64,000 bases of DNA from Theobroma cacao. Taxonomy: Eukaryota > Streptophyta > Magnoliopsida > Malvales > Malvaceae. This document shows positions 12,618-23,891 of this stretch, piece after piece. The first letter of the stretch is position 1, and every line of letters begins with the position of its first letter. Where the stretch lies: positions 3,890,197-3,954,196 of the forward strand of contig NC_030853.1 of NCBI RefSeq assembly GCF_000208745.1, in the 5' to 3' direction. A model generated the notes under the pieces. The model saw only the letters and a program-made list of their open reading frames with translations, did not search any database and was not told the origin of the DNA. The position numbers and the translations under genes are program-made.

Positions 12618-12955
12618 AACATACACTTGCATGTTATATGTAGCCTATATTAGAATCTAAGCTTAATGAGTCTTTCTAAATTACTATTTGCATAGACATC
12701 TAATGAATTAGTAGAGAGAAATATTTTTATAAGAAAGTTAATGGAGACTTATAAATACATTAGAATTCTAGGTTAACAACTCAACTATCTAGTAAGTAAA
12801 TAGAGAGTATAAGCGATTCAAATGAAGTGTTGAAGGGATATTATAATTCTAGGTCTTGTTTGATTGGTTAATTTATTTAAATTATGATTCCCTAAGTTAA
12901 ACCTTGACAAAGAGATTTAGGGTAGACCTTGAATAGAATCACATATGATCGAATG
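12618..12955 (+). mobile_element. Athila-type LTR fragment, right part
   Basis: This continues the fragment that ended at 1980, after the nested G and L1 insertions. It includes the family's GAATCTAAGCTTAATGAGTC and GAATTCTAGGTTAACAACTC phrases, also seen near 33310 and 33415. It ends at 12955, where the Sirevirus LTR begins. Confidence 0.55.
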
Positions 12956-14229
12956 TGTTGGTCTCATTGGAGTGCTAAAGGGGGGTGAATAACACAAAAT
13001 TAAAATCAGCCTTTTAAGCTTGTAGAGCTCTTAATCAACTATAAGAGGGAATGTTTAAAACTTGTTGAAGTTAAAAGACACCAAGTAAACAAAGGTAGAG
13101 AGAAATGGACAATACACAAGTATTTATAGTGGTTTGGTCCCCTTAAGCTACATCCAATACCTTGACCTCCCAATCAAGAATTTTCAACCCAACTTCACTA
13201 AAGTAATGGAATTAGCAGCTTCCACCAAGCTTTTACAAGGCGAGCTTCTCACCCAAGCTCTAATCCCTTACAATAAGTCTTAGAGTGCTTCCCACACTCT
13301 AATCAACAAAGAAAAGAGAAGAAAAAGAAATACATGTGATCACCCTTACTGATCTAAGGTTCTTTGGCTTTTACCTCAAAAATGATCTTAGTAGCTTCTT
13401 TCTTGCTTCTTTGACCATTTAAGCTTCCTTTTATACTTGAAGACTCAGATTTTTCTATTGGACATAGTTTCTAGCTATTGTGAACATGTGTGATGCCATT
13501 TTAGTAGTTGTTTTTTAAATTCAAATGGATAAATAGTATTTCGTTAACTAGTTAAAGGCTGGCTTTAACCAATTAAGCCTTCTTTAACTTGCAATGTCTA
13601 ACAGCTTTGTTCAATGTATTAATTGGTTCAAGATGGCTTTAACCAATTAAAAACATTTTGTTTTCAGATTTCTCCAACCAGTAGTTTTCCTTTAGTTGGT
13701 TAGTCCTCCATTTTACTGATTGAGACTTCACTTCGTTAAACTTTAATTGATTAAAATTAGCTTCAACCAATTAAAAATTCTTCGAATTTGAATTTCTTCA
13801 TTTTAGCTCCCTTCAATGGTCAACTTTATTCAAATTTGGATTTTGGCACTTGAACGTAGTTAAGGTCTTATGCTTTAACCAATTAACCCCATTCCTTAAC
13901 CGATTAGTATGCCTCTATCTTTAGCTTTCGACACCTTTTTAATCAGTTAAGTCTAATGTTAACTGATTAAGGCTTTTCTACCTTGCTTTTATATAGTACC
14001 CGATTTTGCCTTAATTCATTAAGGCTCTACGTTAATCAATTAATGATGTTCCATTCACTAAATCTTTTCTTCTTTCCCACTTTAAATGATTAACCCATGT
14101 TTTAAGTGAGCTTGCCTTTAATCATCAATTTATTAGGTGAATTAACTTTATCCTGCACACTTGAGTAGTGAAGTTAGACATCAATAAATAAAAATGTTTT
14201 GTTATCATCAAAAACATATGGAGTCAACA
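12956..14229 (-). repeat. 3' LTR of the Sirevirus
   Basis: It starts TGTTGGTCTCATTGG and ends GGAGTCAACA. The opening followed by GTGCTAAAGGGGGGTGAAT is characteristic of SIRE-type LTRs, and a second copy at 47892-49279 confirms both borders. The LTR contains an array of TTAACCAATTAA-like semi-palindromes (about 13540-14100). The left flank is GAATG, and no matching right flank survives. Confidence 0.85.
13540..14100. repeat. Array of TTAA-type semi-palindromes in the Sirevirus LTR
   Basis: More than a dozen degenerate copies of TTAAC(C/T)(A/G)(A/G)TTAA are scattered at irregular spacing. Examples are GTTAACTAGTTAAAGG near 13550, TTTAACCAATTAAGCC near 13565, TTAACCGATTAG near 13895 and GTTAACTGATTAAGGC near 13960. 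The same kind of array appears in the solo LTR (48570-49130) and in the internal region at 16975-17225. Confidence 0.7.
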
Positions 14230-14265
14230 TTCTCCCATTTTTTGATGATGACAAAACACTCTAGA
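14230..14265 (-). other. Polypurine tract region of the Sirevirus
   Basis: The minus strand reads AAAAAATGGGAGAA immediately before the LTR start TGTTGACTCC. It is preceded by GTTTTGTCATCATC, a phrase commonly found just upstream of the 3' LTR in SIRE-type elements. Confidence 0.7.
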
Positions 14266-15081
14266 TTAAGAGGATAATGTCTTTTCATACTATAAATTCC
14301 ATGTGCATATTAGGATTGCATCCTTTTGATATATGCTCCCCTTAATATGTGCATTAAGAAAAATAAGAAATTTAATTCATTTCTTGTAAATATAATCTGT
14401 AAGTATGTGCAGAAATTTTCACTTGTATAAATATATATAACCATCAATCAACATACAATAGCCAATATAATCATAAAACCAGTAAGCACGGGTATACCAC
14501 AACCCATCATAGTTAATCCTTAATCATAACTCAAAATAGTCCATTTACAATCATCAGCATAAAACCATAAAAACATAAGTCATAAGCACATGAATTAGTG
14601 TCATAGTGTCATAGTCATCAACATAAACCCATAAAAAGCATAAATTAGTAGACACATTGTTCATGGTTCCTCTTTATGTATATCATCCTAACCATTTCCT
14701 ACTTTTTAATTCTCCCTCTTTTTGTCATCATCTAAAAAAAGGGTCTTATTTAAGCTTAATTCTCATCAAAGTCCAAGTAGGGTGAAGACTCATTAGTGCC
14801 AAAGGGCATTTTCAAGGGTTCAAGAGATGAGGTGAAGGAAGAATCAAAAGATGTAGAGGATGAGGAGGTAAATTTAAGGAGATGGTCTGAGGAGGTTTAG
14901 GTTTGGATGGTTGTTTAACAGTAGTCAATGTCAATCTTGCAGATTTCCTTCTTTTAAGAATAGTAGTCTTGGTTGCCATTGTCTTTTTGCCTTTGCCAAA
15001 AGGTTTCTTAGAAACTAAACTAATGATCGATGCCTTGCCTTTGCTCTAAATTTGCTATGGTGTGATCTCCTCTTTTTCTTT

Positions 15082-15738
15082 TTATTCTATATTTTCATTT
15101 ACTTTAGCTTGGTCAATTACAACATCTTTAAGAATTTGAATAATGAAATCTGAAAACAGTATCCCTTCAAATTCTTCAAGAGATTTCTCATTTGTTTTTG
15201 CAGCTTCTGATTCTCTTTCATTTTGATTTTCTTGTTGAAATTTCGTCTCTTTTTCTTTTTCTGGTTCTTGATCATTTTTCTCTATCACTTTCTCAGTTTT
15301 TTTTTCCTTTTCAATTATCATTTCTATTTTTGTTTCAAATTCCATCAATTCATCTTAGATCTTTCTTTCCTTTTCACCATTTGCATTGCTAGTTTCATCT
15401 TCAAGATCAAAAGCATGAACATCAAACTGCTCTATTGCAATTCTCTCACTTGAAGAGCTCTTAACTCTTGTTTGATCTTTGAATGTAAGGTTTTCGTCTT
15501 CCTTTTCTTTGAAGACTAAGTTCTCAAGATTTTGTAGTTTTTTGTCAATTTTCATAATCTTCTCACCTTGCTTAGTTAGTTTTCCATCAATTCTTATCAG
15601 CAAATTGAAGATCATGTCATTTTGAATGAAAGACTGACTGACTCTAAAGAAAGGAGTGGAAAGAGTATCCATTCTTGAATGAGCAACTATACCTTTGAGT
15701 GTTTTGATACACTCATTTAACTCAAGCTTATATCCCAT
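15082..15738 (-). pseudogene. Sirevirus envelope-like region, distal acidic/coiled-coil part
   Basis: One minus-strand frame runs from 15738 to 15082 with a single stop at about 15352. The first part (127 codons) has leucine- and lysine-rich stretches (KLTKQGEKIMKIDKKLQNLE) that suggest a coiled coil. The second part (88 codons) is a very Glu/Lys-rich tail. Between pol and the 3' LTR, Sireviruses carry an envelope-like ORF with a coiled-coil C-terminal part, and this matches in position and composition. The start codon is uncertain because the sequence between this and the ORF at 16097-16750 is broken. Plus-strand ORFs over the same bases are antisense shadows. Confidence 0.55.
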
Positions 15739-16096
15739 TTTATATAGGCTTCTAAAAAAAATACCATGATCCTTGCTCTTGGTCCAATCAGCTTGGTATT
15801 TAATACTCTAAATTCTTTTCTTCTTAATTAGAGAGGAAATGATGTTTCCATATGGCAGGTTGTTTTATCTCTTAGGCAGGTTCCTTTCACTCTCTCTATC
15901 ATATATTGTGTAACATTCAAATGGATTTTATTTATAGCAGATTCCATCAACCATAAATCCTAAGAGCTAAAACAATTGAAACTGTTGCTCCTTCCATGCA
16001 ATGTGGATGCCAAGAAATAATGAAAGGTCCTCATTTATGCATTTGTTATATCACTTGCATAACTTTTTGAGAGGTATTTTTCTTTTCTTCCAATGA

Positions 16097-16750
16097 TTAA
16101 CTCCCACATGGTGAAGGGTCATAGTTTAGGGGAATTGAAAATTCTCCCACTTGATTCTCTGTTTTCAACAGCTTTCCAATATCAAAGGCAATGACACTAA
16201 ATTCTTTTCCACACAAAAACACATTCAGTCCATTCTCCACAAAATCATTAGGGTTTACCAATTCATCTTTATTTAAGGCAATGTTGGAGTAAAATTCCCT
16301 AACAAGGGTAAAGCTATAATACTTATCTCCATATGCACTTAGACCCTTAATTTTAAGCTTATCAAAAAACTTAGATAGGTTAGCTTTAATTAAAGGTGTT
16401 TCATCAAAACTTCCCCAATCCATAAATTTTTCGCATGATATAGTGGCATTTTCTATTATTTTATACCTATCAGCATGAGCTTGGTTCCTAAACTGTGAGG
16501 TTAAAAGCTTACCTCTTCTAATAGAAATGCCTTTTGTTACTACAGGTCCTTTTGTCTTTGACCACATTTTCTTTTGACTTTCCCCTTTCATTTCAATTGA
16601 CGATTCTAAAACCCTTTTACCATTTTTCTTAGGCGGTTGAACAAAGGAATCCTCAGTTAGCCTATTTTCTTTACTCTTGTCAATAACTTTACTATTGAGA
16701 GAAGTTTTGGCTATTGATTTTGTTGAAGTTGGTGACTTAGGGTTTCTCAA
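16097..16750 (-). pseudogene. Sirevirus envelope-like ORF, proximal part (plant transposon protein domain)
   Basis: This is an open frame of 217 codons. The first ~75 residues are Ser/Lys-rich and probably disordered (SPTSTKSIAKTSLNSK and so on). Residues ~80-205 resemble the putative plant transposon protein domain often seen in Athila- and SIRE-type elements. Visible features are a KFMDWGSFDETPL segment, then LVREFYSNIAL and FLCGKEFSVIAFDIGKLL. It lies downstream of RNase H, where the envelope-like gene of a Sirevirus is expected. It ends at a stop at 16097 and the rest of the frame is shifted. No signal peptide or membrane segment is evident in this part. Confidence 0.55.
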
Positions 16751-16974
16751 TTTAACTTAGAACTGTAGAAAGGACAGGCAGATTTTAAAGTGATTTAGGT
16801 GTTTGGGGTTTAGAGTTTTTTTGAATATGGGTTTTTAATAAGTTGAAAAGTTTAAGTCATGGATTTGTAACTGGTTAGCCCACGTTTTAAGTGGGTGGTT
16901 TCCCGTACCTCCCACTCCTTTTTTTTATATTTTTTAGAATTTCTCATGTGATAATTTTTTTTATCATCTAAGGT

Positions 16975-17225
16975 GCTTTAATCAGTTAAAGCAAGCTTTA
17001 ACTGATTAAAGTGCTACTAACTTGGAACATTTTTTATGACCAGAACTGTTTTAACTGGTTAAGGGTATTTTTAACTAATTAACACCTCACTGATTTAAGC
17101 CTATCACTTCAACATAAAATTGATCTAATTGATTAAAGAGAGCCTTAACCAATCAATGCAAATCGTACCTTTCTTCTAAGGTCTCTTGAACTAATTAGAA
17201 CCTTTTCTAATCAATTAAAAAATAA
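16975..17225. repeat. Second TTAA semi-palindrome array, between the envelope-like ORF and RNase H
   Basis: About eight copies lie in 250 bp, such as TTTAATCAGTTAAAGC, TTTAACTGATTAAAG, TTTAACTGGTTAAGGG and TTTTTAACTAATTAACACC. They have the same form as the LTR arrays although this is not LTR sequence. Confidence 0.6.
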
Positions 17226-17286
17226 ATAATCTCAATCATCACCCAATATATCATCAAAAACATGTTCAATTCATCTCAATTAGAAT

Positions 17287-17670
17287 TCATTTAGCATCAA
17301 GCATTCGTAATTCTCTCATAATCTTACAAAATTGGTCTTCACTCAATGGTTTTATGAAAATATCGGCTAATTGATGCAAGGTATCTACAAATTCTATTTT
17401 AACATCTCCCTTAAACATGTGAACTTTAATGAAATGATGTCTAATTTCAATGTGCTTAGTTCTAGAGTATTGAACAGGATTTTTGGAGATATTTACGATA
17501 CTCATGTTGTCACAATAGATAGGAACATCATGCATGAACATACCAAAATCATTTAGTTGTTGCCTAATCCATAATATTTGTGCACAACAACTACCTAGTG
17601 AAATGTATTCAGCCTCAGCAGTTGAAAGAGCAACTAAATTTTGTTTCTTGCAAGACCAAGAAACAAGCAT
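17287..17670 (-). pseudogene. Sirevirus RNase H fragment
   Basis: This is a 127-codon open frame with the copia RNase H signature. Near the start is WSCKKQNLVALSTAEAEYI (usually S.KQ..VALSTAEAEY). The middle has IYCDNMSIVNISKNPVQ, with the catalytic Asp in CDN, then SRTKHIEIRHHFI. The end is LADIFIKPLSEDQF, where TKPL is usual. It ends close to the polyprotein terminus and precedes the envelope-like ORF. Between it and the RT piece at 18156 the frame is broken. Confidence 0.8.
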
Positions 17671-18155
17671 ATTTCTAAGGAATTGACAAGTGCCACTAGT
17701 GCTCTTCTAATCAGTTTTGCTACCAGCAAAATCAACATTAGAGTAGTCAAGAAGATTAAAAGATTATCTTTTTGGATATCTTAAGCCTTGAGTATCCAAA
17801 AGATATCTAAAAATCCTCTTCACTGTAGTCAAGTGTGATTCCTTGAGACATGATTGGAATCTTGCACATAGACAAACACTAAAAAAAGATCTCAGATTTA
17901 CTTGCAGTTAAATAAAGAAATGAGCCAATCATATTTCTATAGAGGTTTTGGTCCACATCTTTTCCTTTATCATTTTTGCAAGCTTTGCGGAAGGACTTAT
18001 AGGAGTTCTAATTGATTTTAGATTCATCATACCAAATTTTTCAACAATTCCTTAGTGTATTTCTCTCGGTTGATGAATATTCCATCCCCACATTACTTGA
18101 TTTGAAGACCAAAGAAGAATTTTAGCTCTCCCATCATGCTCATTTCAAATTCACC

Positions 18156-18437
18156 CTACATTTCCTTAGCAAAATTCTCACACAACTTTTCATTAATGGC
18201 ACAAAATACAATTTCATCAACATATATTTGAACCATAATCAAATCATTTTTATATTTCTTTATGAAAAAAGTATTATCTACACTCCCCTTAAAGTGTCCC
18301 TTTTCAATTAAGAATTTTGAAAGTCTTCCATACCAAGCTCTAGAAGCTTGTTTCAATCCATATAAGGCTTTATGTAATTTATACACATGATCAATCTTTT
18401 CAAAATCTTCAAAACCATGGGGCTGTTCAACGTACAC
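18156..18437 (-). pseudogene. Sirevirus reverse transcriptase, C-terminal fragment
   Basis: This is a 93-codon frame with MYVEQPHGFED (usually Y..QPPGFE), LHKALYGLKQASRAWYGRL (the copia ALYGLKQ.PRAWY box) and YVDEIVF, where active enzymes have YVDDI. The second catalytic Asp is therefore changed to Glu. It lies in a different frame from its neighbours at 17287 and 18548, so frameshifts separate them. Confidence 0.8.
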
Positions 18438-18547
18438 TTATTCTTGTATAATTCCATTTAGAAATGCACTTTTGACATCCATTTGAAATAGTTTAAAATT
18501 CATATAGAATGCGCAACCCAGTAAAAGTCTAATTGCTTCTTATCTAG

Positions 18548-18768
18548 CTATAGAAGCAAAGTTTCATCATAATTAGTACCTTCTTCTTGATTATAGCTTT
18601 GAGCAACTAGCCTTGCTTTGTTCTTTACCAGATTTCCCAACTCATCCATCTTGTTTTTAAATACCCATTTTGTGCCAACAATTGGTTGGTTGGTTGGCCT
18701 TGGAACTAAGGTCCAAACCCTATTCCCATCAAATTGGCCAAGTTCATTTTGCATGGTGTTGTAAATTT
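18548..18768 (-). pseudogene. Sirevirus reverse transcriptase, N-terminal fragment, cut by an LTR insertion
   Basis: The frame reads MQNELGQFDGNRVWTLVPRP, then GTKWVFKNKMDE and KARLVAQSYNQEEGTNYDET. These are the copia RT opening boxes (usual forms MQEEL.QF, VWTLVP.P, GTKWVF.NK, KARLVAQGY.QEEGIDYDETF). Upstream it is cut near 18770 by the Athila-type LTR. The missing join partner is at 23892 onward, where the frame ends ..NFEEVEREESWMIAK. Confidence 0.8.
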
Positions 18769-20217
18769 TGTGCACACAAGCATATGTGTCGAACAAGTAG
18801 TATAGACAATAAATCCAAAATCGTATCTCATATATATTTGTTCTTACTTTTTTACTAAGTACTAAAATTATGACAAATTAATCTTATTCAAGTAATAAAA
18901 TTTTTTCAAAAAATTAATTAAAACTAAAGTAAAGTGAACACTAAATTAATTGAAAAAACTAAAAATTCACTTGAGAAAGGCAATATATTAAAACCTAGGA
19001 TTATGAGTTCATTCAATAATTCGTCTGACACCAACTTCTCCTATTATTTACATTCATGTGTGGTTTTACTAACCTAGAATCCAAAACTATATACAAGTCT
19101 ACGTAGAGATACTTGCACAAATACTTTAACTTAATTGGGTCACTATATGTCTATAGTAATCAATTAATAAGGTTCATTAAGCTAATGTTCTAATTGCTAG
19201 GAATGGCATGATTAGAGCATCAATGCAGTGGAATAAAAAAGGGTTGAAATAAAAATAAAACCATGCCTCCTACCTTTGGATCACCTTGATTGTTTAATGC
19301 AAAGTTATGTACCACATAAAATCAGAAAAGAATGTACCTTTCCAAGTGATATCATAATCAAATGGATTCCTTTTGGTAACAAAACTTGAACACCTTTGAT
19401 GTGAAAAAATCCCAGCCATTCAATCGCTTGGCCTTCAATAATGAACACACTATTACAACGGATCCTTCTCAAGGAGAGAGCTTTATGTCACTTGTGCTAG
19501 CAAGTGGACAACGATTTGTCCTCTTTTCTTCTTTGATTTCTAGCAAAGAATCAAAGGAGAAGTTTTCAAAAGAAAATAAACGTCTCAATAGTGCAACACT
19601 CAAGAGAAAAATCCTTCTCCCCAAAAAAGAGTGGCTATAATGTGATATTTATATCTAGGTTTAACTTATTAAAATTTGCAAAATAAGTCTTTAATATTAT
19701 AACAATTATAATATTTAACCAATACCTAATTAAACTCTTTTAATTAGGTCCTTAATAGTTAAAACCTAGAATTTGATTTAAGTCTAACTTAAATCATCAC
19801 ACTTTCAATTTAATCCAAATTGCAACCTTTGTGTGTGACCCATTAGGTTCCAATATGATTGTGCAGCCACAATTATATTGGGCCTAGTCCATAATCATCC
19901 ACATACATCCATCCACATGAACATAAAATTAAAACTATGTCTTATTCTAATTATTAATCATATGAGGCATCCGAAATTAGTGTGCAACTAATTTCGAGTT
20001 CATTTCTAATTCCATGTATGGAAACAGTCTTCCATGTATGGAAAGTCTTTACTAATCAATATTAGCAATATTATCCATTCCTAATCTCATTAGGATTAGA
20101 ATTAAAATATTATTACAAATTAAAACATTTTTAATTTGTAATCTTTAAACGCTTTAAGTAACTTTTACTAATCCTTTTAAATTAAAGATTATGTGTCTTC
20201 AATTATCTAAGTGTCTT

Positions 20218-20445
20218 TTATCTAACTTCGACCTCCGCTCTGTATTCTTTGAACTTGTTAAAGGATTCAGATTTATATTTCATCAAATATACATAACCAT
20301 AGCGAGAATGGTCATCTGTGAAAGTGATGAAGTAGGAGTATCCTCCTTTAGCACTAGTATTCATAGGACCACATACATTTGAATGTACAAGTCCTAGTAA
20401 CACCCCAGCTCGTTCACTCTTTTTAGTGAAAGGCGACTTGGTCAT
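20218..20445 (-). pseudogene. Copia H integrase fragment
   Basis: The 75-codon frame contains MTKSPFTKKSERAGVLLGL, VCGPMNTSAKGGYSYFITF and TDDHSRYGYVYLMKYKSESF. These match the zinc-domain end and first part of the copia integrase core (usual HTDVCGPM...YFITFTDD.SRYGY.YLM). The first catalytic Asp position reads HSNVCGP, so HTD is changed to HSN. The frame ends at 20218, where the sequence joins LTR-derived DNA, so the second Asp and the Glu are missing. Confidence 0.8.
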
Positions 20446-20562
20446 CTTACCAAGGAGACAACACTCACATGTTCCATAAGATTCATAATTAAATGGATCG
20501 ATGTAACCTTGTTTGTGTAACTTGGTTAAGCGAGTCTCATTAATGTGTCCAAGCCTACAGTG

Positions 20563-21033
20563 CTAGATGTAGGATAGTTTTGGATCATCTTTCTTTGCTT
20601 TCTTGACCTCTATATTAAGTATGGGTCTCTTAGGATCAAGAATATAGAGACCGTTCGAATGTGTCCCTGCACCATAATGCATCTCTCTCTTTGAGAAAAA
20701 ACAACAATTGCCCTTAATGTAAAATTCCATATCATCATATAATGCTAAGTATGACACAGATATGATATTTTGAGATATGGAAGGAACATAGTAACAATCT
20801 CTTAATTCCAAGATCAACCCAGAAGGTACAGGTATGGTAACTGTCCCTACAGCCAATGCAACAACCTTTGCTCAATTACCTACTCTTAGGAGAACCTCTC
20901 CCTTCGTTAATCTTCTACTCGTTTCCAGCACCTTAATGTCATTACATAAGTGTGACCCACATCCAGTATCAAATACCCATGATGACGAATCAATAGTAGA
21001 TAGATTTACTTCAATCATATACATGGTCAAAGA
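20563..21033 (-). pseudogene. Copia H protease and GAG-pre-integrase region
   Basis: In one minus-strand frame there is WVFDTGCGSHLC near 20945-20981, the copia protease site with the DTG triad intact. It is followed by a stop near 20870 and then a 97-codon piece: PSGLILELRDCYYVPSISQN, IISVSYLALYDDMEF and NGLYILD. This order and wording are typical of copia polyproteins. The sequence upstream (21034-21216) in the same frame has no zinc knuckle, so most of gag has been deleted. Confidence 0.75.
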
Positions 21034-21216
21034 TTAAACTTCTACAAGTTTCTCATTCTTTGACCTTGTCAAGAAGGCAAGGATATCTTCCTTAATGACA
21101 TCTATTTTAAATAGATATTTGAGAACATTTCTCAACTTGATATACCAGTCCAAACATTTTGGCTCAAATTTCATGATGACATCAAGTATGCCGCGCAAAG
21201 TAATATGTATTTGCAT

Positions 21217-22190
21217 TCTAACAACCTAGACAATTAAAGAACGTTTATGAGTAATCATGTATTATAATCAATTAAGATGAGATAGTAAATCTTAAATTGA
21301 TTGCTCCCACTATTTTCTTCAAGATGATAACCTTCCATATCACCTCGAGAGATCTCTACTAGGATTCTCTTAGTGGGCTAGGATCCCATCCATCTAGTCA
21401 TGGCCTTGAGTGTGTTCAACAAGCCATGATAGATGGAATAGGTAGGTAAATGAGCTTACCAATTGTATCTCTATACAACTCCTAGATCATCTAGGTGACA
21501 ACATATTACCTAAACATATCATATATGTTTCACCTAGCCATTGCCTCTAGTTTCCATAATAATCAAGTTTCCAAGCATCCGAATTTTATGAAACTAGTTG
21601 AGTAAGACCCACCAATAGCTCAAACATACTCGTGTAAAAGTGTGACCTTGAGTGTGCTCAACAAGTCTCCGATTAAAAGAGCAACCAGGTTATCTTGCTA
21701 TATGGTGGAAGGCAACTTAATCATGTGTGACATGTGACTCAATATTTACCGAGGGATTTTCTTTTTTTTTTTAACTTAGTTAAGGTCTCATATTTGCATG
21801 CATAACGTTTATTAATTGCATAAATAAATCTATCTCATGCATACTGCTTTGAATGATTATGGACTTTATCTATACTAATTTCCTTGAGCCATCGAAGGAA
21901 ATTAGCTTGGTCAAACCTAGGGGATAACATACAACATGTTGTAATCTTCCTCCTCGTATCTTCATGGTGTCTTTAGGTCTTCATCTTCGAATTGTAAAAT
22001 AACTCCTAAACTAATCCTAGTTCTACACTTATATGTAACTAATTACATTTTAGTAAAGAAACCTCGTGGTACATCCGAGGGGAGTTAGGTGAGGAAAGAA
22101 TTTTACAATCCCTAAAAATCAAGAGAAAGGTAAGGTGCACAAACCCCATTTAATAAATAAATACCATGATATAATTTAACCATACATCCA
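21217..22190 (-). other. Non-coding part of copia H (leader or decayed gag)
   Basis: No open frame of note is present. The text has AGATCTCTACTAGGATTCTC and CTTGAGTGTGTTCAACAAG, the latter occurring twice (about 21408 and about 21650). A weak PBS-like ATACCATGATA lies near 22163. I cannot assign it further. Confidence 0.35.
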
Positions 22191-23891
22191 CAATCATATT
22201 GGGCCTAGTCCATAATCATCCACATACATCCATCCACATGAACATAAAATTACAACTATGTCTTATTCTAATTGTTAATCATATGAGGCATTCAAAATTA
22301 GTGTATAACTAATTTCGAGTTCATTTTTAATTCCGTGTATGGAAACAGTCTTCCATGTATGGAAAGTCTTTACTAATCAATATTAGTAATATTATCCATT
22401 CCTAATCTCATTAGGATTAGAATTAAAATATTATTACAAAGTAAAACATTTTTAATTTGTAATCTTTAATCGTTTTAAGTAACTTTTACTAATCATTTTA
22501 AATTAAAGATTAAGTGTCTTCAATTAAAATATAGTTCCATGGGCTTTATCTACATAAATACAAAAAAAGTAATTAAATTACAAACTTATGGATAAAGAAC
22601 TACCTCAAGGTTATTATGAATAACAAAATATCATACATGAATATCTCAAAATTGCAATCCCCATACAACCACAGATTGGCTTGTAAGGCTTATACTAACA
22701 CTAATTTAGCTATGGATGGCAATTGGCGTATGTCAACCCGAATTGCGAATCAGCTCACCTAAGTGACATGAACATACACTATTCAAATCTTAGTCTAATT
22801 TAAAATCTCTCTGTCAAGTCTCAATTAGATTCACAAATCAAGTAATTATTGATCAGACAATTAAAAGCATTAAGAGCAAATTTGAATAAGCAAAACTATA
22901 CCCATTCATAATAAATAAAAAAGAAACAAATATCCAAACTACATGTTGAAATCCACCACAATCCTAGAAAATTAAATTAGCTCATAATATCTAATAAAAA
23001 CTTCATTCAAAGAAAATTAACCATTAATCCCAATCAAAGAAAATAAGAAAAACGTAAAAGTAAAGAGAGAAAACTAATAGTTGAAGCTTTGTGATCTAGA
23101 TTCTCCCATAAATTTTCTTCCTTTCTTGCTTTGTTTTTGGCTCTTTTTCTCTAGAGAAATCACTTCTTGCCTCCTCCTTAAACTTTTGAAAATGGTCCCT
23201 TAAATAGGCTTTAAATAATCTAATTTCCAAAATTCCCATCAAGAGTTTTATTTTTGAAAAACTGTGTAGCATCACTTTTCAAGTGCCACAAAGCTAGATT
23301 CTTGACAATTTTTCTCTATCATCCCATTCACACTAGGTAAAGCGGTTACATGAAAGTTGTAGCCCTACCTCTTATCTTTCCAATGGATCAAAAATCACAT
23401 CAATTGAACTTTCGGAGTGAGATATGCTCAAAATACCGCATCATGTTTAGTCCATGCAAACTGCTACAGTGCTCCAACTTCAACAAGGATTTTGACCACT
23501 ATCTGATCAAAACTGAGAAAAGTGATAAACATCAAAGTTATAGCTTTCTAATGGTTGAAGAATCACGTCATTTGGAGTTCTGTAGAAAGAGTTATGGTCA
23601 AAATACTACAACATGTTTAAAAAATTCTACACTTAATCATCCTTGCTCGGTTCACCTCCATGAAGTTTTATGCACTTGCACACCTTCAAAACAAGGACTA
23701 AATTAGTGATGACTCAAATTAGGCCTTTTAATATAAAAATGAGCTAAAATTACTAAAATTAAAATATTCTAACATGTATTAAACTTAATAATAAAAAGCA
23801 TAAAAACTACCTAAAATTACTTAAAAACACAAAGGCTTAGCTTTATAATAATCAAAATGTGGCAAAATAACTCTATATTATAAAGTTATCA

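Larger units (their letters stand above)
19208..22715 (-). mobile_element. Decayed Ty1/copia element (family H) with both LTRs truncated
   Basis: Direct repeats at 19876-20198 and 22197-22527 (nearly identical; both contain GGGCCTAGTCCATAATCATC and GAAACAGTCTTCCATG) are the remains of the two LTRs. The left LTR extends back to about 19208, and the right one extends on to about 22715. Between them, minus-strand coding runs protease, GAG-pre-integrase and integrase N-terminal domain, then stops abruptly. RT and RNase H are gone. ATGGC at 19203-19207 and at 22716-22720 may be the target duplication, although the right terminus is not a clean TG/CA. Confidence 0.65.
18771..23891 (-). mobile_element. 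Athila-type LTR (copy F), probably solo, inserted in the Sirevirus RT
   Basis: The minus-strand LTR starts TGATAACTTTAT at 23891 and ends near CTTGTGTGCACA at about 18771. It is split by the copia relic at 19208-22715, so the LTR pieces are 22716-23891 and 18771-19207. It shares with copies C and E the text CACTATATGTCTATAGTAATC, GTTCTAATTGCTAGG and the U3-tip hairpin. The flanks CTTGG (right) and TTTTG (left) are only a weak target duplication. The sequence inside (for example 23350-23706) encodes nothing recognisable. Confidence 0.65.

Noticed and set aside
15192..15453. Phe/Leu-rich plus-strand ORFs resembling a membrane protein
   Set aside because: They are antisense to the Glu/Lys-rich envelope-like frame. 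Lys/Glu codons read backwards give Phe/Leu.
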